NCBI GenBank assembly: GCA_902789395.1 | Contig: CADANY010000010.1 | Coordinates: forward strand, 1 to 64,000 | DNA length: 64,000 nt | Source of the DNA: an uncultured Bacteroidia bacterium | GTDB taxonomy: Bacteria; Bacteroidota; Bacteroidia; Bacteroidales; UBA932 | Direction of reading: 5' to 3' | Shown: piece by piece, positions 54,683 to 62,369 of the stretch | How positions within the stretch are numbered: position 1 is the stretch's first letter | How the letters are laid out: every line of letters starts with the position of its first letter | Translations under genes and position numbers: made by a program | Notes under the pieces: model-generated | Seen by the model: the letters and a program-made list of their open reading frames with translations, nothing else | Database searches by the model: none | What the model was told of the DNA's origin: nothing

Positions 54683-55108
54683 TCTAAGGGAGAAGAAGTA
54701 CATTCTGGTTTCGAGTGGGTTCCGGAAGAATAATCTTATCACGAGAATGGGCAACTTAAGGAAGGCCTTTATCATCAAGCAATCTTCTTCTCTGATAATC
54801 AATCTTTTGATTATAAATCAAACTATAATCTTGGATCCTCTTCTGCATATGTGTTTTTGGAAGACGGAACTGTTGTCGAGTTTGAAGCATCTACAATGCC
54901 GTCAAATAGTAAGAAATATGCAACCGTTCCTGAAGGATTATATGAGGCTGGTGTAGGGACCCATCATGGTCGTTCTTCATCATATACCGCTCTAAGATTA
55001 GGAGATTTAGGTACGAAAAAATTTTCAGACAATATGATATCACTGCGTAACGAGAACCCTGCTCATAAGGGCTCATTTAAGGCGATAGGGATTAACTTTT
55101 GTTGTTAG
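54683..55108 (+). pseudogene. Broken RHS C-terminal tail 2 (DUF5675-like)
   Basis: The frame from 54683 reads SKGEEVHSGFEWVPEE, a TAA at 54731, then SYHENGQLKEGLYHQ and a domain containing ATVPEGLYEAGVGTHHGRSS, then SLRNENPAHKGSF and KAIGINFCC before the stop. The PEG-x-YEA...NPA...GIN pattern resembles DUF5675-type domains seen at RHS ends, in which a GINIH motif is followed by a Gly-Cys segment; that last part is absent here. The in-frame stop and lost boundary to the core make this non-functional. Confidence 0.55.
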
Positions 55109-55175
55109 AAGTATATATCGCGGAGTCTGTCGCAAGTCGACTTGCTGCGCACTATAATTTACCGATGTTTTTAAC

Positions 55176-56732
55176 ATGATAGCAATGGGTAAATATTTAT
55201 TGATAATTCTGTCTCTTTTATCGATGCCGATTTCTATGGACTTTAAAAACGGCCATAATTGTTATGATGAGTTTGGGAAAAAACATGGCTATTGGCTTGA
55301 AACAGAAAACTCTTTGAGATCAGAGTTATATTATTATCATGGGTACCGCCAAGGCCCCGTGAAATTTATTGATAATAGGACGAATAAACCTATAGCCGTA
55401 GGGATGTATATTGACTATTCTTCCGAGTTTGGCGGCGATTTGTATAGAATGATTGATTGGTATATGATAGATTCTGATGGATTCCTCTTCGAATGTATCC
55501 ATTCAGAGAGACCCCCAAGGTTCAAAGGCAATCGTTTCGTGAAAAGAAAGAAAGACTATGTTGTTGCATATACGGATTATGGTGGGGCTGCTGCAAATGC
55601 AGATGTTATATTTGATGCTGAAAGGGATATAGTATTTCTCGAGGGCTATAGAAACAATACGATTTCTACAAAAAGAACTTTTAATCGCTTTGATACTAAC
55701 GGATTAAAACATGGAAGATGGAAAGACGAATCCGATTCTGTCGTATGTCATTGTTACTATTTTCATGGGAGAAAACAAGGTCCAGCGATTATTTATGATC
55801 ATGATTCTGGAGTAATCCTTCAATATGGGATATATGAGGATGATTCTCCTTCTGGTATTTGGTATACTTATAATAAAATGGGGTACATTCAATCTGTTTG
55901 TTCATATCGTTCTTCCGTAGAAGAATATATATTTGATAACGGCGGACGGGTCATTGGAATGATTGAGGATAATGTTTTACATTCGTTTGATGAGCCGTAT
56001 TACTATTCTATTCTTAATGCTTATCGGGACGTATATATCAACGGATACAATTGCTCTTATGATTGGAAAGGTAGAAGGGAAGGGAAATGGCTATTCTTTT
56101 CCGGTGCGCTTGAATACGTCTATACTTACAAAAATGGGGAAAGAAATGGCTTATTTACTCAACAGAATTGCCGATCCAAGGTAATTCAATGTCTAGGAGA
56201 ATACTCAAATAATGATTTATCAGGAGATTGGTTCTCCTATGATGATCAGGGTATTCTTCTCGAAGAAAGAAGAAATATCAAATTGATCAAGAAACGGCTT
56301 TTTTCTAAAAATGAATATAAGTATGAGGCATATGTAAAAATCTATTCGAGAGACGGAACAATAATAAAAGAAGGATACGCTCTGTTTAATGATGATTGGG
56401 AAGTTGAAGACGATTACTTCATCGATAAAGAGAGAGAAAAGGAGAAGGTGCGTCCGGAACCCTCGTCCTCGAGAGTGCCGCCTCGGCAGGAGGACGAATC
56501 GTCAACGTCAACGCCAATCCCGACGGGTCCGTCTCCTCGACGACGCCCGACCTCCAGGTCCGGTACTTCATCAACGACCATCTCGGCTCCGTCCGACTCA
56601 TCGCAGATGCCGCCGGAAACGTCCTTGAGAGGAATGATTTTCTCCCCTTCGGGAAAGATCAGAATGGACCGTTTCCGAACTCGACAATCAGGGCGCTCTT
56701 CGGAGCGACGGTCAGGCTGTCATCAAGGGTAA
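55176..56732 (+). CDS. Exported MORN/YwqK-like repeat protein, C terminus fused out of frame to an RHS scrap
   Basis: 518 residues as an open frame, with a second ATG at 55185. The signal peptide (MGKYLLIILSLLSMPISM) is followed by about 400 residues with imperfect MORN-type repeats: GKKHGYWLETENS, YYHGYRQGPVKF, NGLKHGRWKDESD, GRKQGPAIIYDHD, GRREGKWLFF, KNGERNGLFT. YwqK-type repeat proteins are frequently encoded after RHS/contact toxins and are proposed antitoxins. From about 56447 (residue 425) the frame reads an RHS fragment in the wrong phase (Pro/Ser/Arg-rich), so the last 90 or so residues are not native. The genuine protein probably ended near KEREKEK. It is very AT-rich compared with the flanking chromosome. 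Confidence 0.6.
   Translation: MIAMGKYLLIILSLLSMPISMDFKNGHNCYDEFGKKHGYWLETENSLRSELYYYHGYRQGPVKFIDNRTNKPIAVGMYIDYSSEFGGDLYRMIDWYMIDSDGFLFECIHSERPPRFKGNRFVKRKKDYVVAYTDYGGAAANADVIFDAERDIVFLEGYRNNTISTKRTFNRFDTNGLKHGRWKDESDSVVCHCYYFHGRKQGPAIIYDHDSGVILQYGIYEDDSPSGIWYTYNKMGYIQSVCSYRSSVEEYIFDNGGRVIGMIEDNVLHSFDEPYYYSILNAYRDVYINGYNCSYDWKGRREGKWLFFSGALEYVYTYKNGERNGLFTQQNCRSKVIQCLGEYSNNDLSGDWFSYDDQGILLEERRNIKLIKKRLFSKNEYKYEAYVKIYSRDGTIIKEGYALFNDDWEVEDDYFIDKEREKEKVRPEPSSSRVPPRQEDESSTSTPIPTGPSPRRRPTSRSGTSSTTISAPSDSSQMPPETSLRGMIFSPSGKIRMDRFRTRQSGRSSERRSGCHQG
56447..56661 (+). pseudogene. RHS fragment 3 at the border of the Sus operon
   Basis: In the frame beginning at 56447 the sequence reads GASGTLVLESAASAGGRIVN, then YFINDHLGSVRLIADAAGNV and LERNDFLPFGK, another RHS core piece ending just upstream of the YLYGGKEL region of cassettes 1 and 2. 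GC content is high again here, like the host chromosome. It has no start or end of its own and runs into the 3' end of the convergent GH13 gene. Confidence 0.75.
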
Positions 56733-58662
56733 CCGGAGTTCCGGAGAGGACATCCGTTCCCTTGACAGGGGCGCTGACGAACTCACCGTAATGCCGCCAG
56801 TCCAGGCGACGGGGCTCAAAGGTGTTGTTGATATAGACAAAGACCGTATCCCGATCCGTGTAGCGGAAGAAGGAATAGGTATTGTCCGTGACGTTCCTCG
56901 ACCCGTAATTCCGCCGGGAGAGAAAGTGGAGGGTCTTTCCGTGGTGGATCGCCTCACTGCCTTTCCGCCACCGGAAAAGCCGGGCGGCATAGTCGTGCAG
57001 GTCCGCTGCGGCGGAATAATCGGCTTCGGAAGTCTTCCCTGCTGCGGCGCGCCCTTCGGGCGTAAACAAATCAGCCTCATCGCCTTCCCATCCCCCCGGG
57101 AAATCGATCCGCTTCGATCCGTCGTGGTGGTACCCGGGACGTTCGAGGAACATCATCTCGTCCCCGTAGTAGAGCTGGGGGATGCCGCGAAGAGTGGCCA
57201 GAAGGGCCAAAGCCAGTTTCATCCGGGCAGGGTCGCGCCGGAGGATATCCCCGGTCCGGGGATGATCGTGGTTCGCGAAGAAGGTCATCATGTGATCGAG
57301 ATCCGTATAGGCAAAATCTTGTGCCAGAACGGTATAGATCCGGGTCATGCCCTCGCTCCAGAACACCTCGTCTTCGGTCAGCGCGGCAATCATCGCATCA
57401 CGGAGCGGGAAGTCCATAATCGAAGGGAGGTGGCTGTCAAAGCCGTTTTTATTGGGATGGCCGGTCTGCCAGTAAGCGACCTGCGGGATGCTCTGGTCCC
57501 AGCATTCGCCGACGATATTGATTCCGGGATACTCCCTCCGGACCGCCTCGCACCAGGCCGCCATCGGACCCGGTTCGTTGTAGGGATAGGTATCGACCCG
57601 GAGCCCGTCGAGGTCCGCATACTCGATCCACCAGATCGCCCACTGCTGGAAGTATTTGAGTACAAATGGATTATCAAGATTCATATCCGGCATCGAGGGG
57701 ACGAACCAGCCGCTTTCCTGACGCTTCCGGTCAACCTCGGCGGCATGCGGGTCCATATAGACTGAGAATAGGGCATTCATCTGGGTATACTCGTCAAACT
57801 GATGGATCCAGTCCCCGAAGGGAAGATTGTCCATCCACCAATGGGCGGTTCCGCAGTGATTGGTCACGATGTCCATGATTACCTTGACTCCCCTCTCATG
57901 GGCCCTTTCAACAAAAGTCTGGTAAAGGGCATTATCGCCGAAACGGGGGTCAATATGGTAATAGTCGCCACAGGCATAGCCATGATAAGACTCCCGGGGT
58001 TCATTATCGAGCAGAAGCGGGGTGCTCCAGATCGCCGTGGCCCCGAGGTCCGCGACATAGTCGAGGTGATCGATCATGCCCTGTAGGTCCCCTCCGTGCC
58101 GGGCGACGGGATCGTTCCGGTCGACCTTGTCCGGCGTCCCGGGAAGCGTCCATTTCCTTCCGGAACCGTCGTCATACGGGCCGGCGAGCATGCTGTATCC
58201 GCTGTCGTTCGTCGTATCGGAAGACGCAAACCGATCCGGCATAATGAGATAGATCAGATCTTCCGTTGAAAAACTCTTCCGTTCTGCGCTCCCTTCCCGA
58301 CGTTCCCGGAGAAGGTATGGGACCTTGAAGATGCGTTCTCCGTCGGAGAAAACGAGATAATAGGTACCTGCGGTCGCTCCGGGACGGATATTCACATCGA
58401 CAAAGACATAGTCGGGACTGTCAGCCTTCTTCACGTCGAGGACGGAAACGCCGCTCCCTCCCTCGATCCGGACATCGTATCCGGAAATGCCGGGGCCCTG
58501 GACCATCAACTGCAAAGACGTTTTCATTCCGGTCCACCAGCAAAGCGGCTCAACGCGGGATACTTCGGAGAGCGTAGCTTCCGGAACGGCGGAAAGATCC
58601 GCTGCCGCCTTGCACCCAAAAAGGAGCAACGCGGCAGCAAGCAGCACAAATATCTTTTTCAT
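56659..58662 (-). CDS. GH13 amylase/neopullulanase, SusA-like lipoprotein
   Basis: 667 residues with a lipoprotein-type signal (LLAAALLLFGC). An N-terminal immunoglobulin-like region (about 25-120, cyclomaltodextrinase N-type) is followed by the GH13 barrel: LIYLIMPDRFA, MDIVTNHCG, nucleophile in GLRVDTYPY, acid/base Glu in VGECWDQ, and FANHDHPR, then a C-terminal beta domain. This matches SusA-type neopullulanases, which cut alpha-1,4 links of maltooligosaccharides and pullulan in the periplasm. It is the last gene of the Sus operon, 7 bases after the preceding GH13 gene. The final residues (about FGNGPF) lie in sequence shared with the RHS scrap and may be altered by that junction. Confidence 0.9.
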   Translation of the reverse strand: MKKIFVLLAAALLLFGCKAAADLSAVPEATLSEVSRVEPLCWWTGMKTSLQLMVQGPGISGYDVRIEGGSGVSVLDVKKADSPDYVFVDVNIRPGATAGTYYLVFSDGERIFKVPYLLRERREGSAERKSFSTEDLIYLIMPDRFASSDTTNDSGYSMLAGPYDDGSGRKWTLPGTPDKVDRNDPVARHGGDLQGMIDHLDYVADLGATAIWSTPLLLDNEPRESYHGYACGDYYHIDPRFGDNALYQTFVERAHERGVKVIMDIVTNHCGTAHWWMDNLPFGDWIHQFDEYTQMNALFSVYMDPHAAEVDRKRQESGWFVPSMPDMNLDNPFVLKYFQQWAIWWIEYADLDGLRVDTYPYNEPGPMAAWCEAVRREYPGINIVGECWDQSIPQVAYWQTGHPNKNGFDSHLPSIMDFPLRDAMIAALTEDEVFWSEGMTRIYTVLAQDFAYTDLDHMMTFFANHDHPRTGDILRRDPARMKLALALLATLRGIPQLYYGDEMMFLERPGYHHDGSKRIDFPGGWEGDEADLFTPEGRAAAGKTSEADYSAAADLHDYAARLFRWRKGSEAIHHGKTLHFLSRRNYGSRNVTDNTYSFFRYTDRDTVFVYINNTFEPRRLDWRHYGEFVSAPVKGTDVLSGTPVTLDDSLTVAPKSALIVEFGNGPF

Positions 58663-58669
58663 AAAAACT

Positions 58670-60001
58670 TTACTTCGTCAGGACAACATAGTCTCCCTTG
58701 GCGAGGTCAAACTCCTGATGTCCTTCACATGTCTCTTCCAGGAAGGGCTCCGTATAGGTTCCGTCAAGGTCGAGAGAAATATGCGCCGTTCCTTCCGAGA
58801 CAAAAGAAGCGATGACAATCACCTTATTTCCATCGACTTCCCGGCTGAAAGCGACGACTCCGTCAGGAGCCTCGAGCCAGGTAAGCGCACCGCCGCGCTC
58901 GCCGGCAGCAAGGGCCGGATTGGCATGACGGAGGGCGGTCAGTTTCTTGAAGAATGTCGTAAATTCATTTGCCGACCAATCGGTAATCGGATCCTTCTCG
59001 AAGAACGCCAGACGACGGGAAAGGCCGATTTCCTGCCCTGTATAAATGAGCGGCTGTCCCTTCGGGAGGGTGAAGCAGAGGACCTCGCAAGCGTTGGCAC
59101 AGGCGCCCATGCGCTCAAATTCGGTCCCGGCCCAGGAATTCTCGTCATGATTGGAGGTAAACATCAGGCGGAAGAGGGCTTCCGGGGTATTCTTTCCGTC
59201 ACGGGCGACATAGTCCTTCAGGTCAGCAACGGTCTTTTTCCCCTGAGACAGTTCATTCAGCAGGTGATGGAATTCCCATGCATAGGTAGCGTCAAAGGTC
59301 TCAGTCGGATCACTGAGTTCCGGTTTTTCCGCCTCAGCAAGGAGATAGAGGTCCGGGAAATCCGCTTTCATTTTCGGGAGGATCGCTTTCCAGAACTTCG
59401 GGGGCATCTCACCGGCCGCATCACAGCGGAAGCCGTCAACGCCTTTTGCAATCCAGAACCGCATGCAACTGTCCTGGGCAGCCCAGACAGCCTCGTTTTC
59501 ATAATTGAGGCTGCGGGTATCGGTCCAGTCATACTCCCAAATGGCATTGCCGAGGGAATCCCTCTCATAGAAATCGGCCGGGCGGCCTTCCATCCAGATA
59601 TGATCAGGAGCTGTCTGGTTCGCCACCCAGTCCAGAATAACCTTAAAACCAGCCTGATGCGCAGCTGCGAGAAGGTCCTCGAAATCGGCCATGGTACCGA
59701 ATTCCGGATTGACCTTGGTATAATCGGAGATGGCATAATAGGACCCGAGGGTGCCCTTGCGCTCAACGGTACCGATTTCGTACATCGGCATGAGCCAGAG
59801 GATATCGACGCCGAGGTCTTTCAAGCGCGGAAGCTGGGCCTCAACCCCCTTGAACGTTCCCTCCGGGGAGAACTGACGGACGTTGACTTCATACATGACG
59901 GTTCCGTAGGTCCACTCCGGGTGGACCGGACGGGGCGTCTCTTTTTTGTGGCAGGCGGCCAGCGCAAGAAGGGCGGCAGCCAGAATAACGATTCTTTTCA
60001 T
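58670..60001 (-). CDS. GH13 alpha-amylase lipoprotein
   Basis: 443 residues with lipobox ALLALAAC. A compact GH13 enzyme without accessory modules: VMYEVNVRQFSPEGTF, ILDWVANQTAPDH, the nucleophile in GFRCDAAGE, the acid/base in LLAEAEKPE, and MFTSNHDENSW. It cleaves alpha-1,4-glucan or related oligosaccharides, probably in the periplasm or on the surface. It lies between the SusG-like and SusA-like genes with gaps of 10 and 7 bases, so it is operonic and likely acts on maltooligosaccharides released by them. Confidence 0.9.
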   Translation of the reverse strand: MKRIVILAAALLALAACHKKETPRPVHPEWTYGTVMYEVNVRQFSPEGTFKGVEAQLPRLKDLGVDILWLMPMYEIGTVERKGTLGSYYAISDYTKVNPEFGTMADFEDLLAAAHQAGFKVILDWVANQTAPDHIWMEGRPADFYERDSLGNAIWEYDWTDTRSLNYENEAVWAAQDSCMRFWIAKGVDGFRCDAAGEMPPKFWKAILPKMKADFPDLYLLAEAEKPELSDPTETFDATYAWEFHHLLNELSQGKKTVADLKDYVARDGKNTPEALFRLMFTSNHDENSWAGTEFERMGACANACEVLCFTLPKGQPLIYTGQEIGLSRRLAFFEKDPITDWSANEFTTFFKKLTALRHANPALAAGERGGALTWLEAPDGVVAFSREVDGNKVIVIASFVSEGTAHISLDLDGTYTEPFLEETCEGHQEFDLAKGDYVVLTK

Positions 60002-60011
60002 ATCTGATTAT

Positions 60012-62309
60012 TTACAATTCAAAGACAACGGAAGAATGGGAGCCGAGCGTCAATGTATTCCGATCCCTTGAGCCGCTGCCCAGAAGGGCGACAGGCTTGT
60101 CCATCGAATCGGATACGGAAACGGTCCGCGGGGTAGAAGCGACATTGTGGATAACGAGGAGTTTTTGCGCCCCCTCGCTCATGTACCATGCAGCAACGGC
60201 GGAGTCCGTAATCCCGGAGACGGCCGACATCTCCCCTTTCGCCAGGGCAGGATAGGTATTTCTCAGCCGGGCGAACGATCGGTAGACCTGAAGGAGAGAA
60301 GCATCGTCAGCAGTCTGAGCCTCAACGGAAATGGCTCCCGTCAACATCGCTTCGTCGACCTTCCCGCCGACGCCTTTCCGGGCACAGTCCTTTCCGGCCC
60401 GGTCCCAGAGAATCGGCGTGCGGACGTATTCGTCCCCGCCGCTCTTTGTACCCCAGTAACCGAGTTCCTCACCCTGATAGACGAAAGGCTTTCCGGCCGT
60501 TGTCAGCAGCATCGCCGCCGCCTGTTTCTCGGAGTCCGCATTCTTTCCGAGATCGTTCGCGGCCCGGTCCTGGTCATGGTTTGTCATGAATAACGACGTA
60601 ACGGCATCGGAACGGACGGCCTTGTGGTCCTTGATGAAACCGATTACTCCGGGGACATATGCACTTCCCCGCCCGGAAGAGACGGCATTGTTCAGAAGGG
60701 GCCAATAGCCGAACTCGAAACAGGAATTGATCCCTTTGTAGTAGTTCTTTTCCTGGGCATGGTCCATCCACGCTTCCCCGACCATAAAGATATTATCCGT
60801 ATGACCGGCCTCGCGGTATGTCGCATTGCAGCGGTCGTACCACTGCTTCAGGAACGTCGGATTCGCCTCTCCACCATTGGTCTGGTAGATCCAGATAACG
60901 GCATCGAGCCGGAATCCGTCGACCCCCATCCGGATCCATTTATCCGCAGTTTCGGCAATCGCCTGGAACGCCGGGGATGAGGATGCTGTCGCATACGGCC
61001 CGTAATTCAGATCCGGCATCGACGCATCGAAAGAGGCGAAATAGTAGGAGGGTGCACCGAACGTAATATCCTGGGCGGCTGAATTATCCAGGATAAAGGG
61101 TACACCGAGGGTAATCTTCGAATGGCCGGCCTTCGCTCCGTATTTCGTCCCGCCGTCCCAGGACGTTGTCGACGTACGGACCAGGAAACCCCAATCGGTA
61201 TCGACATCAAGGGTAATCTCGAAAATGCCTGCGGAAGTCTCATAGAGTCCGACGGCACCCATGCTTCCGATCCAGAGCCACTTCGAGGCCGTCGGATTGG
61301 AGGTCTGGACGGCAGCGGCACTTTCCGTAACGGTTATGGTCTTTTCCGCCCCGGTCCAGTCCAGTTTGAAATGGAGCCTTCCCTTATACCCGACGCTGCC
61401 GCCGGCGGAGTGCCACGAGCCCATCCCGGGCGAAGTCGCCCCGGCATAGTTGTCGATCTTTCCGGCAGCGACGTCAGCCTCCGGATCGGTCGAGAATACA
61501 TAATAATCCCGGTATGGACCGGTAGCGGAAACGGCATTCCGGAACCACTCATTCTCCCGGCCGGAATGATTCAGGACATAGTCCATATAGATTTTAATTC
61601 CTTTTTCATGGGCCTTTCCGATGAGATTCCTGAACTCCGCCTCCGCACTTTCCTCAGTTTTCCCGGAACTGTAGAGGGGATTGAGTTTCGAATAGTCGTT
61701 GACATCGTACCCATGGTAGGAAGAGGTCGGATGGGCCGGAGAGAGCCAGAGGGCCGTTACGCCCAGCCCGTCCAGATAGTCCAGTTTCGAAACGATTCCG
61801 TTGAAATCGCCGATCCCGTCCCCGTCACTGTCTGCGAAGGAATAGATCAAAAGCTGATACGTCAGATCCGAGCGCTTGTTCCCGTCAAAAGCGGCGGGAC
61901 TCGGAATCAGGGCGGTCGACGTCGGTTTCTCTTCCTGTGTAATGCTGACGGATGCGGTTCCCTTCGCTCCGGCGGCATCCTGGAAAGACAGGGTCAGCAT
62001 CCGGCGCTCCCCCTCATTCGGAGAGACCGAAACCGTCAGACGGGCGTTTCCGCTCCCTTGCGAAGGCGTTACCGTCGCCCATGATCCTGTCAGCGAGACT
62101 TTCCACGACTTAGAATCCGTCGTCAAGGCAATTTCCTCCGTTCCGCCTTCCTGCGCAAAGACAAGAGAGGAAGGCTGTACCGAAAAGGATACGGAGGACG
62201 GGGTATCCTCTCCGGACGGATCCGGTTCGGGACCTCCGCAGGAGAAGATCACTCCAAGGGCCAGGAGGACCCGGAGGAGGGACATATATGGACGGTACCT
62301 TCTTTCCAT
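60012..62309 (-). CDS. SusG-like surface GH13 alpha-amylase with BACON domain and inserted carbohydrate-binding module
   Basis: 765 residues from ATG 62309 (a later ATG at 62285 is possible). The signal/lipobox (LLALGVIFSC) is followed by an Asp/Glu-rich surface-export-like segment (GGPEPDPSGEDTP). A BACON domain lies at about 38-130 (SFSVQPSSLVFAQEGGTEEI ... TVTPSQGSGNARLTVSVS). The GH13 barrel begins LIYSFADSDGDGIGDFNGIV, has MDYVLNHSG, an inserted module of about 120 residues (KTITVTESAAAVQ ... WDGGTKYGAK, in the place of the SusG CBM58), the nucleophile in GFRLDAVIW, the acid/base Glu in MVGEAWMD and FMTNHDQDR. SusG-type enzymes attack starch outside the cell and pass oligosaccharides to SusCD. 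The SusE/F-like gene precedes it by 60 bases. Confidence 0.92.
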   Translation of the reverse strand: MERRYRPYMSLLRVLLALGVIFSCGGPEPDPSGEDTPSSVSFSVQPSSLVFAQEGGTEEIALTTDSKSWKVSLTGSWATVTPSQGSGNARLTVSVSPNEGERRMLTLSFQDAAGAKGTASVSITQEEKPTSTALIPSPAAFDGNKRSDLTYQLLIYSFADSDGDGIGDFNGIVSKLDYLDGLGVTALWLSPAHPTSSYHGYDVNDYSKLNPLYSSGKTEESAEAEFRNLIGKAHEKGIKIYMDYVLNHSGRENEWFRNAVSATGPYRDYYVFSTDPEADVAAGKIDNYAGATSPGMGSWHSAGGSVGYKGRLHFKLDWTGAEKTITVTESAAAVQTSNPTASKWLWIGSMGAVGLYETSAGIFEITLDVDTDWGFLVRTSTTSWDGGTKYGAKAGHSKITLGVPFILDNSAAQDITFGAPSYYFASFDASMPDLNYGPYATASSSPAFQAIAETADKWIRMGVDGFRLDAVIWIYQTNGGEANPTFLKQWYDRCNATYREAGHTDNIFMVGEAWMDHAQEKNYYKGINSCFEFGYWPLLNNAVSSGRGSAYVPGVIGFIKDHKAVRSDAVTSLFMTNHDQDRAANDLGKNADSEKQAAAMLLTTAGKPFVYQGEELGYWGTKSGGDEYVRTPILWDRAGKDCARKGVGGKVDEAMLTGAISVEAQTADDASLLQVYRSFARLRNTYPALAKGEMSAVSGITDSAVAAWYMSEGAQKLLVIHNVASTPRTVSVSDSMDKPVALLGSGSRDRNTLTLGSHSSVVFEL

Positions 62310-62369
62310 CTTGCAAGTTCTGTTTGATTGGCAGACGGGAGTCCGGCCAAGGGCTCCCGTCCGAAAAAA

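Noticed and set aside
56791..57765. Plus-strand 324-codon frame inside the SusA-like region, and similar ones opposite the other GH13 genes (58487-60007, 61122-62084)
   Set aside because: These are antisense shadows of GH13 genes that contain all catalytic motifs; no domains or promoters are present on the plus strand.
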